From: Gemmatimonadota bacterium | GTDB lineage: Bacteria > Gemmatimonadota > Gemmatimonadetes > Gemmatimonadales > GWC2-71-9 | DNA: 30,308 nt | Direction of reading: 5' to 3' | Assembly: GCA_003221825.1 (NCBI GenBank) | Contig: QHUE01000069.1 | Coordinates: 1-30,308 of the forward strand | Shown: positions 1 to 8,373 of the stretch, one piece after another | How the letters are laid out: the number at the start of each line of letters is the position of its first letter | Numbering within the stretch: the first letter of the stretch is position 1 | The notes under the pieces: generated by a model | Databases searched by the model: none | The model's input: only the letters and a program-made list of their open reading frames with translations | What the model was told of the DNA's origin: nothing | Made by a program: the position numbers and the translations under genes

Positions 1-70
1 TGACCGTCAACGGCCGGGCATCCACCCAGACTTTTTCAGTACGCTCAGATCCGCGTAGCGACGCCCGCGA

Positions 71-946
71 GTGAGGGACTCACACCGGCGCCTGACGGTC
101 GTTGTGCTCACGCTCGTCCTTGCCTGCGAGCCGCAACGCCGGCCCGCCGGTGGTGGCATACCGCAGGCCGGGCACGTCTTCATCGTGACCGAGGAGAACC
201 ACGACTACACAGGCGTCTTGGACAGCGCGGCGATGCCGTATCTCGATAGTCTCGCGCAGCAGTACGGCCTGGCGACGCAGTACTTCGCCAACACACATCC
301 GTCCATCGGCAACTACTTCATGCTGGGGACGGGCCAGATCATCACCAACGACGACAACTATGCCACCATCGTGACGGTGGACAACGTCGTGCGGCGGTTG
401 CTCGCGGCGGGGAAGACGTGGAAGTCGTACGCAGAAGACATTCCGTCCGTCGGCTACACCGGCGCCGACGTCGGCGACTACGCCCGCAAGCACAACGTGT
501 TCGCGCTGCTGTCGGACGTCGCGAACGACTCGGTACAGCGCCGGAACCTCGTCCCGTTCACGCGGTTCGCGACCGACCTGGCCGACGGCACGCTCCCCGA
601 CTACTCGAACATCGTGCCCAATCTCTGTAACGACGCGCACGATTGCGCGCTTGCCACGGCGGATACGTGGCTCCGGACCCACATCGCGCCGCTACTGGCC
701 AGCGCGACGTTCCAGCAGGACGGCCTGCTCATCATCACGTTCGACGAGTCGGAACGCGACAACACGAATGGCGGCGGCCGCATCGCCTGGGTGGTCGTGA
801 GCCCCAAGGCCAAACGGGGCTACCGGTCCACGACGCTCTATCAGCACCAGAGCACGCTGCGGCTGACGCTCGAGGCGCTCGGCATCACGCTGTTCCCCGA
901 GGCGGCACGGGCGGCGCCCGGAATGCGCGAGTTCTTCGCGCCTTGA
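71..946 (+). CDS. Phosphoesterase-family lipoprotein (acid phosphatase / phospholipase C-like)
   Basis: Predicted metal-dependent phosphoesterase of the alkaline-phosphatase superfamily (PF04185-like), probably exported. A GTG start gives a short charged n-region, a hydrophobic stretch and a lipobox ending VLAC, so Cys19 is a likely lipidation site and the protein would sit in the envelope. Family marks are the early EENHDYTGV motif (metal and nucleophile region), THPSIGNYFML, and ITFDES near residue 220, where this family carries a metal-binding Asp/Glu. The length of 291 aa is normal for the single-domain members. It is convergent with the next gene, with only 10 bases between the stop codons. 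The substrate cannot be told from sequence; acid phosphatase and phospholipase C-like activities are both possible. The family call is solid and the precise reaction is not. Confidence 0.8.
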   Translation: MRDSHRRLTVVVLTLVLACEPQRRPAGGGIPQAGHVFIVTEENHDYTGVLDSAAMPYLDSLAQQYGLATQYFANTHPSIGNYFMLGTGQIITNDDNYATIVTVDNVVRRLLAAGKTWKSYAEDIPSVGYTGADVGDYARKHNVFALLSDVANDSVQRRNLVPFTRFATDLADGTLPDYSNIVPNLCNDAHDCALATADTWLRTHIAPLLASATFQQDGLLIITFDESERDNTNGGGRIAWVVVSPKAKRGYRSTTLYQHQSTLRLTLEALGITLFPEAARAAPGMREFFAP

Positions 947-956
947 CCGTGGGTCT

Positions 957-3881
957 TTACTGGCCCGCCGCCTCCCACTGTTGACGACTCATGACGGCGA
1001 TCGGCTCCAGCTTTTTGCTCCGCAGCGCCGTATTGATGCCGGCCAGCTCGCGCGCCGTCCACGCGTCGAAATCTCGCACAACGTCGGTCAGCTCTCGCGC
1101 GATCGCGTCCGCCCGCTCCCCTTGCGTCTGCGATGGCCCGCCATCGTAGAAGATGATGTTGCCATACAGATCGGTGAGATTCTCGCGCAGCCGCTCCTCA
1201 CCGGTGATCATGCCGCCTTCCTTGGTGGCCACGATCTTCTTTCGCATCACGTCCACCGCTGCCGATGCGGCACGCAGGCGCTTCGCGACAGCATCGCTCG
1301 CCGGCAGCCGGCCGGCACGATCCTCGAGCGCCTGGCGCACGCCGTTCATGCGCTCGACCGCAAAGGTCATGTCGGTCAAAGTCGCCGACATCCTGTTCGC
1401 CAGATCGAACGCGGCCCGGCGCTCCTGATCGGTGTGCGTCGCGCGGGGATCGGGCACGACCACGAGCTGGGTCGTGTACGTCGCCGTGTCCTTCGTCATC
1501 TTGATCGTGTAGGTGCCCGGCAACACCCGCGGCCCGTACGCCGCGCCGAATGCCGCGCTCGCCGCCGGCGGCACGCGCGGCGCGGCCAGGCGCATCGACC
1601 ACGTCACACGATTCAGACCCCGGCGTTTGCTCGTCGGGATCGTCCCGAGCAGCTTCCCGCTGCCGTCGAACACTTCGAGCTTCATGTCGCCGAAGATGTG
1701 GCGGCGCCGCTGGTAGTACGTGATGACGGCGTCGCTCGGCGGGTTCGCCCCGACGAAGGCCGCGTCGCCGTTGGCCCAGCCGCCGCCCGCCTGCAGGCGC
1801 TGCACCGTCGGACGATCGGCGAGGAACGCGACCGGGCTGGCGAGAACCTCGGGCGTCAGCGCCCGGAGCGGCGAGATGTCGTCCACGATCCAGATGCCGC
1901 GGCCGTGCGTCGCAATCACGAGGTCGTGATCGCGCGGGTGAATCGCGAGATCCCGCACGGCGACGTTGGGGAGATCGCCGCCCTTGTAGTGCGCCCACTG
2001 CTTGCCGCCGTCCACCGAGATCCACAACCCGAGCTCCGTCCCCAGGAACAAGAGGTTGGAATTGACCAGGTCTTCCTTGATGACGTGCGCATAGCCGCGC
2101 ACCGGACTGTCCGGCGCCACTAACAGCGTCCACGTCGCGCCGAAATCGGTGGACTTGTACGCATACGGCCGCATGTCGCCGAACGTGTGGACGTCGAACG
2201 TGGCGTAGATCGTTCCTGGCGCGAAATGCCCCGGCTCGACCGACGACACCCACGCGTTCTTGGGGAGGCCGGCGATGTTGCCGACGACGTTCGTCCACGT
2301 TTTCCCGCCGTCACGCGTGACCTGCAGGTTGCCGTCATCGGTCCCCGCCCAGATCACCTGGCCGTCCCGCGGCGACTCCGCGATCGCGTAAATCGTCGTG
2401 TGCATCTCGGCCGCGGAGTTGTCGACGGTGATGCCGCCCGACTGCTCCTGCTTTTGCTTCAGCGGATCGTTGGTCGTCAGATCGGGGGAGATACGATCCC
2501 AGGTCTGTCCAAAATCGCGCGACCGGAATAGCACCTGTGCGCCAAGGTAGACGGTGCCTTTCTGGTTCGCGCTGATGTGAATCGGCGTGTTCCAGTTGAA
2601 GCGGAGCTTCTTCTCCTGGTAATACGGCAGCGGTTGGACACTGCGTGATTCGTGCGTCCGCCGGTTCACGCGCCCGATGGCGCCGCCCTGGGCCTCGGCG
2701 TACAGGTAATCGGGATCCGTCGGATCGGCGAACATCCAGAAGCCGTCGCCGCCGTACATGTTTTCCCACTGGTGGTTGGTGATCCCGCCGGGAAACTCCG
2801 ACGGCCCCACCCAGGAGCTGTTGTCCTGCAACCCGCCGTAGACGTTGTACGGCCGCGCCATGTCGACACTGACGTGATAGAACTGCGACACCGGCAGGTT
2901 CTCGTTTTTCACCCACTTGTTCCCGGCGTCGTAGGAGAACCACAGCCCCCCGTCGTCGCCGGTAATCACGTTGTCGGTGTTGTTGGGATCGACCCACACG
3001 TCGTGGAAATCGCCGTGGGCGCCGCCCGCGATGCCGCTGAAGCTCTTCCCGCCGTCGGTCGAGACGATGAGACTCCCATCCGGCTTGTAGACGCGGTCGG
3101 GATTGCCCGGATCGACGATGAGGTTCGCGAAGTAGAACGGCCGCCAGATCATGTTCTGGCTGCGGTCGAGCATCTGCCACGTCTTGCCGGCGTCATTCGA
3201 GCGGTACAGCGCGTTCAGCGGCGGTACCGCTTCGATGAAGGCGTAGACGATGTCAGGCTTCGATGGCGCGAGCGCGACTGCCACCCGGCCCCACGGTTTC
3301 GGAGGTAGGCCCGCGGCGCTGGTCGACGTGAGCTCGGTCCACGTCGCGCCGCCGTCCGTGCTCTTGAAGAGACCGGAAGCGCTTGGGGCCGTAGCGCTGT
3401 CGCCGCCGGAGCGAAACGTCCAACCGCGGCGGCGGAAATCCCACATCCCGGCGTACAGCGTCTTGGGATGCGAAGGGTCCATCGTCAGCAGCGAGCACCC
3501 GGTCGACAGGTTGGCGCCGCGGAGCACCTTGGTCCACGTCTTCCCGCCGTCCGTGGTCTTGTAGACGCCGCGCTCGTCGCTGTCGCTCCACAGCTTTCCA
3601 GGCACGCAAGAGTACACCGTGTTGGTCTCGGTGGGGTCGACCAGGATTTTGACGATGTGCTCCGAATTGCGGAGCCCCATGTTCGTCCAGTTCTCGCCGC
3701 CATCGTCCGAGCGGTAGATGCCGTCGCCGATCGACACGCTGTTGCGCATCCACGATTCGCCGCTGCCCACCCAGATCACCTTCGGATTCTTCGGATCGAT
3801 CGTCACGGCGCCGATCGACTGCACCGGTTGCTTGTCGAACACCGGCTTGAACGTCGTGCCGCCGTTCGTCGACTTCCACAC
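957..3881 (-). CDS. VPS10/sortilin-like BNR beta-propeller protein, 5'-truncated
   Basis: Large secreted-type protein built of repeated propeller blades. The blade signature S-x-D-G-G-x-x-W (BNR/Asp-box, as in STNGGTTF, SDDGGENW, TTDGGKTW, STDGGATW, SVDGGKQW) recurs at least ten times through residues 1-660. A beta-sandwich-like segment and a helical C-terminal region follow (about 760-974). Proteins of this type are called glycosyl hydrolase or VPS10-domain proteins, but no enzymatic residues are evident. The first usable start is a GTG at 3881, yet the frame stays open and family-like upstream to about 3902 (VGAASGG before VWKSTNGG). It then meets the 3' end of the neighbouring gene in another frame. 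The signal peptide and first blade that relatives carry are missing, so the 5' end has probably been deleted or misassembled. Expression and export as drawn are doubtful. Confidence 0.8.
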   Translation of the reverse strand: MWKSTNGGTTFKPVFDKQPVQSIGAVTIDPKNPKVIWVGSGESWMRNSVSIGDGIYRSDDGGENWTNMGLRNSEHIVKILVDPTETNTVYSCVPGKLWSDSDERGVYKTTDGGKTWTKVLRGANLSTGCSLLTMDPSHPKTLYAGMWDFRRRGWTFRSGGDSATAPSASGLFKSTDGGATWTELTSTSAAGLPPKPWGRVAVALAPSKPDIVYAFIEAVPPLNALYRSNDAGKTWQMLDRSQNMIWRPFYFANLIVDPGNPDRVYKPDGSLIVSTDGGKSFSGIAGGAHGDFHDVWVDPNNTDNVITGDDGGLWFSYDAGNKWVKNENLPVSQFYHVSVDMARPYNVYGGLQDNSSWVGPSEFPGGITNHQWENMYGGDGFWMFADPTDPDYLYAEAQGGAIGRVNRRTHESRSVQPLPYYQEKKLRFNWNTPIHISANQKGTVYLGAQVLFRSRDFGQTWDRISPDLTTNDPLKQKQEQSGGITVDNSAAEMHTTIYAIAESPRDGQVIWAGTDDGNLQVTRDGGKTWTNVVGNIAGLPKNAWVSSVEPGHFAPGTIYATFDVHTFGDMRPYAYKSTDFGATWTLLVAPDSPVRGYAHVIKEDLVNSNLLFLGTELGLWISVDGGKQWAHYKGGDLPNVAVRDLAIHPRDHDLVIATHGRGIWIVDDISPLRALTPEVLASPVAFLADRPTVQRLQAGGGWANGDAAFVGANPPSDAVITYYQRRRHIFGDMKLEVFDGSGKLLGTIPTSKRRGLNRVTWSMRLAAPRVPPAASAAFGAAYGPRVLPGTYTIKMTKDTATYTTQLVVVPDPRATHTDQERRAAFDLANRMSATLTDMTFAVERMNGVRQALEDRAGRLPASDAVAKRLRAASAAVDVMRKKIVATKEGGMITGEERLRENLTDLYGNIIFYDGGPSQTQGERADAIARELTDVVRDFDAWTARELAGINTALRSKKLEPIAVMSRQQWEAAGQ

Positions 3882-4606
3882 GCCGCCGCTCGCCGCGCCG
3901 ACAGCGCCACGTTGGCCTCGATTTTGTCGTACGTGACCTTCGAACGGTCCGTACTGCTCGAGCCTTTCGGACCGGACTCAGACGAGAACGGCAGATAGAC
4001 GCCGTTGACCTGCTTATAGTCGCCGAGGGAGGTCTCGAACTCCTGCGGCGCGCCGCGGATCATCCGCTGCGTGTCGATGCGGATCGGGACGTAGTACTCG
4101 GTATCCAGGTAGTAGAAGCTCACGTCGCCGTTGGGCCGCGTGACCTTGAGTTTGTACGCGTCGCTGCCCTCGACCTGCTCCAATCCCTGAAACTCCACCC
4201 GATTGCCTTTTGCCTGATAGTTCACGAGGGGTCCGTCGAAGTCGGCATCGTCGAGAATGCCGTGCATCTCCTCCTCGCCGAGCGACTCGGGATCGCGCTT
4301 GCCGTTCCATGGCTCGATCTTCCACCCGTCGTGGCCGTCGTACGCGTTGATGCCGGTCATCCCCTGGATCGAGAACTCTTCCCGCACGCTGTTGGGGCGT
4401 TTGTTCTCCTGCACGACGACCGCCTCGAATCCGCCGCCGCCGGTGAATTTCCCGGTGCGGCGCAGCGATTGCAGCGCCTGGATCTTGTCCAGGCCGCCGG
4501 ACGCCTGGATGTACTTGGCGACGAGACTGTCGACCGTTTGAGCGGAGAGCGGCGTCGCGCCCAGCGCGAGTGCCGCGACAGATAGAGCAAGGATCGGGCG
4601 CTTCAT
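3803..4606 (-). CDS. LolA-like periplasmic lipoprotein-sorting protein with a chimeric C-terminal tail
   Basis: Residues 1-22 form a clear Sec signal peptide ending ATPLSAQ. The mature part starts TVDSLVAKYIQASGG and has the features of the outer-membrane lipoprotein-sorting (LolA/LolB-fold) family common next to envelope enzymes: an initial amphipathic helix, then beta strands ending in the YLPF and KVTYDKIEANV region. The start ATG at 4606 is chosen because AGGAG lies about 10 bases upstream; the open frame continues to 5008 but that part is out-of-frame sequence antisense to upp. Recognisable sequence ends at NVAL (about 3902). The last 33 residues are an out-of-frame read of the propeller gene's 5' end. 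Relatives normally stop within a few residues after this motif, so the natural stop has been lost at the junction. The cargo or partner is unknown. Confidence 0.72.
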   Translation of the reverse strand: MKRPILALSVAALALGATPLSAQTVDSLVAKYIQASGGLDKIQALQSLRRTGKFTGGGGFEAVVVQENKRPNSVREEFSIQGMTGINAYDGHDGWKIEPWNGKRDPESLGEEEMHGILDDADFDGPLVNYQAKGNRVEFQGLEQVEGSDAYKLKVTRPNGDVSFYYLDTEYYVPIRIDTQRMIRGAPQEFETSLGDYKQVNGVYLPFSSESGPKGSSSTDRSKVTYDKIEANVALSARRAAACGSRRTAARRSSRCSTSNRCSRSAP

Positions 4607-4685
4607 GCGAAAGAGCTCCTCTAGCGGAACGGAGAAAATACCCGCCGGTCGCGCGCTCGCAACCGGACGCGTAGCTTCTCCGGCC

Positions 4686-5339
4686 ATGGCGCGCGTGTCA
4701 CCGCAACAATTCCCCAATCTGACGGTGCTGTCGCACCCACTCATCCAGCACAAGCTCACCATCCTGCGCAACAAGCAGACGAGCACGCGCGACTTCAAGC
4801 AGCTCGTAAACGAGATCGCGATGCTGATGGCGTACGAAGTGACGAAGGATCTGCCGCTGGAAGCGGTAGAGATCGAAACGCCGCTGGAGAAGACGACCGG
4901 CAGCCAGGTCGCGGGCAAGAAGTTGACCCTGGTGCCGATCCTGCGCGCCGGCCTCGGCATGGTGGAAGGGATCTCGCAGCTCATTCCTTCGGCGCGCGTG
5001 GGCCACATCGGCCTGTATCGGGATCACTCGACCCTGCAGCCTGTGGACTACTACTTCAAAATCCCGTCGGGTGAGGCGGATCGCGCGTTCTTCCTGCTCG
5101 ACCCCATGCTGGCGACCGGCGGCTCGGCGGTGGCGGCGGTGAGCGCGCTGATTCGTGCCGGAGCACAGAAGATTCGGTTCCTCTGCCTCGTCTCCGCCCC
5201 GGAGGGCGTCAAGGCGATGCTCGACGCCCACCCCAAGGTGCCAGTGTACGCCGCTTCCCTCGACCGCGAGCTCAACGCCAAGGGGTATATCCTTCCCGGC
5301 CTGGGGGATGCCGGCGACCGGCTCTTTGGCACCAGGTAG
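4686..5339 (+). CDS. upp: Uracil phosphoribosyltransferase
   Basis: Makes UMP from uracil and PRPP in the pyrimidine salvage pathway, in the cytosol. The protein is 217 aa, close to the usual 208-210. Visible marks are the N-terminal HPLIQHKLTILRNKQT, the VPILRAGLGMV segment near residue 83, the PRPP-binding loop DPMLATGGSA at 139-148, and the C-terminal uracil-binding end GLGDAGDRLFGTR. The open frame extends to 4605, but the ATG at 4686 is preferred because homology begins there and upstream lies the divergent promoter space shared with the LolA-like gene. No clear GGAGG precedes it. It is a single gene, with no purine or pyrimidine partner beside it. Confidence 0.95.
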   Translation: MARVSPQQFPNLTVLSHPLIQHKLTILRNKQTSTRDFKQLVNEIAMLMAYEVTKDLPLEAVEIETPLEKTTGSQVAGKKLTLVPILRAGLGMVEGISQLIPSARVGHIGLYRDHSTLQPVDYYFKIPSGEADRAFFLLDPMLATGGSAVAAVSALIRAGAQKIRFLCLVSAPEGVKAMLDAHPKVPVYAASLDRELNAKGYILPGLGDAGDRLFGTR

Positions 5340-5350
5340 CGCCCGCCCAC

Positions 5351-5376
5351 GTAACCCTTTTGTCGTCCCCCGTGTC
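5351..5376 (+). promoter_or_regulatory. Candidate ECF-type promoter (autoregulation of the sigma operon)
   Basis: GTAACC at 5351-5356 and CGTGTC at 5371-5376 resemble the AAC...CGT layout of ECF sigma-factor promoters, with about 15 bases between the AAC and CGT cores. It stands directly upstream of an ECF sigma gene, the usual site of ECF autoregulation. The call rests on pattern only. Confidence 0.4.
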
Positions 5377-5417
5377 CCATCAGTAGTTACGAGACCAGTC
5401 TGTCACCTCGGAGCTTC

Positions 5418-5960
5418 GTGGACGAATCACAGCTGATTGCCCGCGTCCGCGCCGGGGATAGCGCCGCAGAGCGCGCGCTGTATAACGCGCATGTGGACCG
5501 CGTGTACCGCCTGGCCTTCCGGCTCGCGGGCGACGATGCCCTCGCGCAGGATTTCACCCAGGAAACGTTCATTCGCGCGTTCGACCGGCTCGGCTCGTTC
5601 CGTGGCGATGCCGCCTTTTCGACCTGGCTGCACACGATCACGACGACGGTGGTGTTGAACGGCTTGCGCAAGGTGAAGCGATTTCGGCAGCGGGAAGCGG
5701 ACTTGGGCGACGCGCATGACATCGGTACCGCACCGCGGCACGCCGAACCGGATTTGAAAGCGCGGCTCAAGCAGGCGATCGATGATCTGCCGGAGGGTTA
5801 CCGAACGGTGTTCGTGATGCACGATGTCGAGGGCTACACACACGAAGAGATCGGCGTTGCGTTGGGCGTCGAGACCGGCACATCGAAGGCACAGCTGTCG
5901 CGCGCGCGGGCGAAGTTGCGCGTGGCGCTGTCGGACTTCGCAGGAGAATGGGTGCAATGA
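5418..5960 (+). CDS. ECF-family RNA polymerase sigma factor (first of two)
   Basis: A 180-aa group-4 sigma factor with only regions 2 and 4. Region 2 spans about residues 20-85 with DALAQDFTQETFIRAF and the promoter-melting FSTWLHTI segment; region 4 spans about 118-175 with DLPEGYRTVFVMHDVEGY and the helix-turn-helix THEEIGVALGVETGTSKAQLSRAR. It redirects RNA polymerase to a small regulon, most likely including its own operon. The GTG start is supported by CGGAG about 7 bases upstream and by the normal domain start. The gene overlaps the next one by 4 bases (ATGA), typical of a co-expressed anti-sigma factor. The activating signal is unknown, but the membrane partner and secreted downstream products suggest an envelope signal. 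Confidence 0.93.
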   Translation: MDESQLIARVRAGDSAAERALYNAHVDRVYRLAFRLAGDDALAQDFTQETFIRAFDRLGSFRGDAAFSTWLHTITTTVVLNGLRKVKRFRQREADLGDAHDIGTAPRHAEPDLKARLKQAIDDLPEGYRTVFVMHDVEGYTHEEIGVALGVETGTSKAQLSRARAKLRVALSDFAGEWVQ

Positions 5961-6595
5961 TGCAGGAACACGAAGATCCCAAATTCGAGCAGTGGCTCAA
6001 AGGCACGGCCAAGTCGTACCACACCCCACACCCCACTCCCCGTGAGGAGATGTGGAAGCGGATCGAAGACGCGCGCCGGAATAAGCACGTCATCGAGCTG
6101 CGCCCCTGGATGCGTTGGGCGGTCGCCGCCGCGGCCGTGCTGATTCTCGGCATCGGGATTGGCCGGTGGACGGCGCATCAGCCGGTGGCCATGGTCGCGG
6201 CCGCGGATTCGACGGCGCCGGCGCAATCCGATCTCGCGTATCAAGTCGCCGCGACGCAATACCTGTCGCACACCGAGGCGTTCCTCACGTCGTTCCGGAC
6301 CGATATCGGGTCGCACGGGGCGGCGAACAGCGCGCGCTTCGCCGGCCAGGCGCGCGATCTGCTCAGCACGACGCGTCTCATGCTCGACTCGCCGGCGGCC
6401 AAGGATCAGCGGCTTCGGTCGCTGCTGGAGGACCTCGAGCTCGTGCTCGTGCAGATCTCGCAGCTCGATCCGTCGCATGACGGCCATGACACCGACCTCA
6501 TCACGCAGGGCATGAACCAATCGAACGTGTTGCCCAAGTTGCGCTCGGCGATTCCCGCCGGGCCCGTACCGGTGCGCACAGAAGGAGCACTCTGA
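5957..6595 (+). CDS. Putative membrane anti-sigma factor
   Basis: Its position immediately after an ECF sigma gene, its short N-terminal cytoplasmic part, one membrane segment (about residues 38-56, AVAAAAVLILGIGIG) and an extracytoplasmic helical domain fit a transmembrane anti-sigma factor. I see no zinc-binding HxxxCxxC motif, so it belongs to a non-ZAS type. Start choice: ATG at 5948 is possible, but ATG 5957 overlaps the sigma stop and has GGAG about 10 bases upstream, while 5948 has that GGAG almost touching it. The cytoplasmic segment carries a short 7-bp-period repeat encoding a His/Pro/Thr run (YHTPHPTP). The function is inferred from context and topology rather than homology. Confidence 0.7.
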   Translation: MMQEHEDPKFEQWLKGTAKSYHTPHPTPREEMWKRIEDARRNKHVIELRPWMRWAVAAAAVLILGIGIGRWTAHQPVAMVAAADSTAPAQSDLAYQVAATQYLSHTEAFLTSFRTDIGSHGAANSARFAGQARDLLSTTRLMLDSPAAKDQRLRSLLEDLELVLVQISQLDPSHDGHDTDLITQGMNQSNVLPKLRSAIPAGPVPVRTEGAL

Positions 6596-8373
6596 TGTTG
6601 TCTTCCCTGTCCCTCTTGCTCGCCGTTACCACTGCAGTCCAGGCGACACCTCCACCGCCAGCGCGGCCGCATCGTCGCGCGCCGGCGGCGCCAGTGATTC
6701 CGGTTACCCCCGTTGTGCCGGCGACGCCAGCCGTGCCGATCGCGCCGCTTACAGCGGCAGCGGCGGAGCTCGAAGCGCTCTCGCTGCAAATGGCGCAGCC
6801 CGATTTCGCCATGTTCAGCATGCAGGCCCCCGTCCTCGCGATGTCGGCGCAGGCGCTACAGGGTCCCGTCTACGCACTCAGCGCCGCACCGATGGCGCTG
6901 AGCGCCCAGTTGGCGGGACTCTCTGAGCTCGCGGGACTTTCGAGTCTCGCCCCCCTGGCGGCGCTGGCGGACGTGGGCGACTTCACGATCGACGAGGAAG
7001 ACGAGCCCCTCCCCGAGGTGCGGTGGCCCCAGGACGAGGCCAGCACCCAGGGGGACGTTGCCGACTCGGCGTACCGCGCCGCGCGGCAGGCGCTGAACCG
7101 CAACGACTACCAGAAGGCCGCCGAGCTGTTCCGCGGCATTCGCGAGCGCTATCCAAAGTCAACGTATGTGGCGAACACCTATTACTGGGAAGCCTTCGCG
7201 CTGTATCGCACAGGCTCGGACGAGAACCTTCGTACGGCCCGCACGGCGCTCGAAACTCAGGCCAATCAGTACCCCAAGGCGACGACACGCCGCGACGCGG
7301 CGGTCCTGCTCCGGCGCGTGCAGGGTGAGCTCGCGCGGCGCGGCGACCAACCCGCGGCAACGGCGATCGCGCAGGACGTCGACGAGCTCACCAGCCCGCG
7401 CGCCACAGCCGCGGCGGATCGCGCCGCGCGAGCAGAGGCCCGGGCGGAGTCGCACGCGGCACGGGGGGCACGGCCGTCAGACGACAGAAACTGCGACGAT
7501 GACGACGACATTCGGATTGCCGCGCTGAATGCCGTCCTTCAAATGGATCCGGACCGCGCTGTCCCGCTCTTGAAGACGGTCCTCGCGCGCCGCGACGAAG
7601 GATCGGCGTGCCTGCGGCGCAAGGCCGTGTTCCTCCTGTCGCAGAAGCGCACCGACGAGACGTCCTCGCTGCTGTTGAGCGCAGTTCGCTCCGATCCCGA
7701 TCGGGAAGTTCGCGAGCAGGCGGTGTTCTGGCTGTCGCAGGTGCCCGGTGACGAGACGGCCATCGCGTTGGATTCGATTCTGCGCGACCCCAAGACCGAT
7801 CCCGAGATTCAGGAGAAAGCGATCTTCGCGCTATCGCAGCACAGGGGCACGCGTGCCGGCGCCACGCTGCGCGCTTTCGCGGAGCGCAGCGACGTCAACA
7901 GCGATCTCCGAGAGAAGGCGATCTTCTGGCTGGGGCAAAACCGCTCGGAGGACAACGCGCAGTTCCTGAAGGATCTCTACAAGAAGCTCGATAACGACGA
8001 TCTGAAGGAAAAAGTGATCTTCTCGTTGTCGCAGATGGGCGGGGCGGACAATTACCGCTGGCTCATGGACATCGCGCTCGATTCGAAAGAGGACATCGAG
8101 CTCCGCAAGAAGGCGCTGTTCTGGGCCGGCCAGGGACGCACCGTGGATGTGACGGATCTGGTACGCCTGTACGACAGCATGAACGATCGCGAGATGAAGG
8201 AGCAGCTGATCTTCGTCTACTCGCAGCGGCGCGAAGACGCGGCGCTCGACAAGCTCTTTCAAATCGGCAAGAACGACCCCGACCGCGAGCTTCGCAAGAA
8301 GGCGATCTTCTGGATCGGCCAGTCGCGGAGCCCGCGCGCGGCGCAGTACCTCCAGGAGTTAATCAACCAATGA
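6595..8373 (+). CDS. Secreted TPR/HEAT-repeat protein (592 aa) of the ECF operon
   Basis: Starts at an ATG that overlaps the anti-sigma stop (TGATG) with GGAG about 8 bases upstream. It has a signal peptide (MLSSLSLLLAVTTAVQA), a Pro/Ala-rich region to about residue 130, a TPR-like pair around 155-230 (AYRAARQALNRNDYQKAAEL, YPKSTYVANTYYWEAFALY), a charged linker with a DDDDD run near 302, then eight helical repeats of about 31 residues. Each repeat carries a variant of (L/V)R-x-KAIFWLGQ: LRRKAVFLLSQ, VREQAVFWLSQ, IQEKAIFALSQ, LREKAIFWLGQ, LKEKVIFSLSQ, LRKKALFWAGQ, MKEQLIFVYSQ and LRKKAIFWIGQ. These are HEAT-type scaffolds expected to bind protein partners outside the cytoplasm. No catalytic motif is visible and I do not know a named function. 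Confidence 0.75.
   Translation: MLSSLSLLLAVTTAVQATPPPPARPHRRAPAAPVIPVTPVVPATPAVPIAPLTAAAAELEALSLQMAQPDFAMFSMQAPVLAMSAQALQGPVYALSAAPMALSAQLAGLSELAGLSSLAPLAALADVGDFTIDEEDEPLPEVRWPQDEASTQGDVADSAYRAARQALNRNDYQKAAELFRGIRERYPKSTYVANTYYWEAFALYRTGSDENLRTARTALETQANQYPKATTRRDAAVLLRRVQGELARRGDQPAATAIAQDVDELTSPRATAAADRAARAEARAESHAARGARPSDDRNCDDDDDIRIAALNAVLQMDPDRAVPLLKTVLARRDEGSACLRRKAVFLLSQKRTDETSSLLLSAVRSDPDREVREQAVFWLSQVPGDETAIALDSILRDPKTDPEIQEKAIFALSQHRGTRAGATLRAFAERSDVNSDLREKAIFWLGQNRSEDNAQFLKDLYKKLDNDDLKEKVIFSLSQMGGADNYRWLMDIALDSKEDIELRKKALFWAGQGRTVDVTDLVRLYDSMNDREMKEQLIFVYSQRREDAALDKLFQIGKNDPDRELRKKAIFWIGQSRSPRAAQYLQELINQ

Noticed and set aside
4607..5008. Upstream extension of the LolA-like frame across the upp gene
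   Set aside because: It is antisense to upp; a good AGGAG and a signal peptide support the start at 4606.
6021..6042. A 7-bp-period run CACACCC/CACACCC/CACTCCC in the anti-sigma gene
   Set aside because: The period is 7, not 8, there are only three units and no inverted arm; it can be ordinary Pro/Thr/His coding redundancy, so it was not added to the octamer family.
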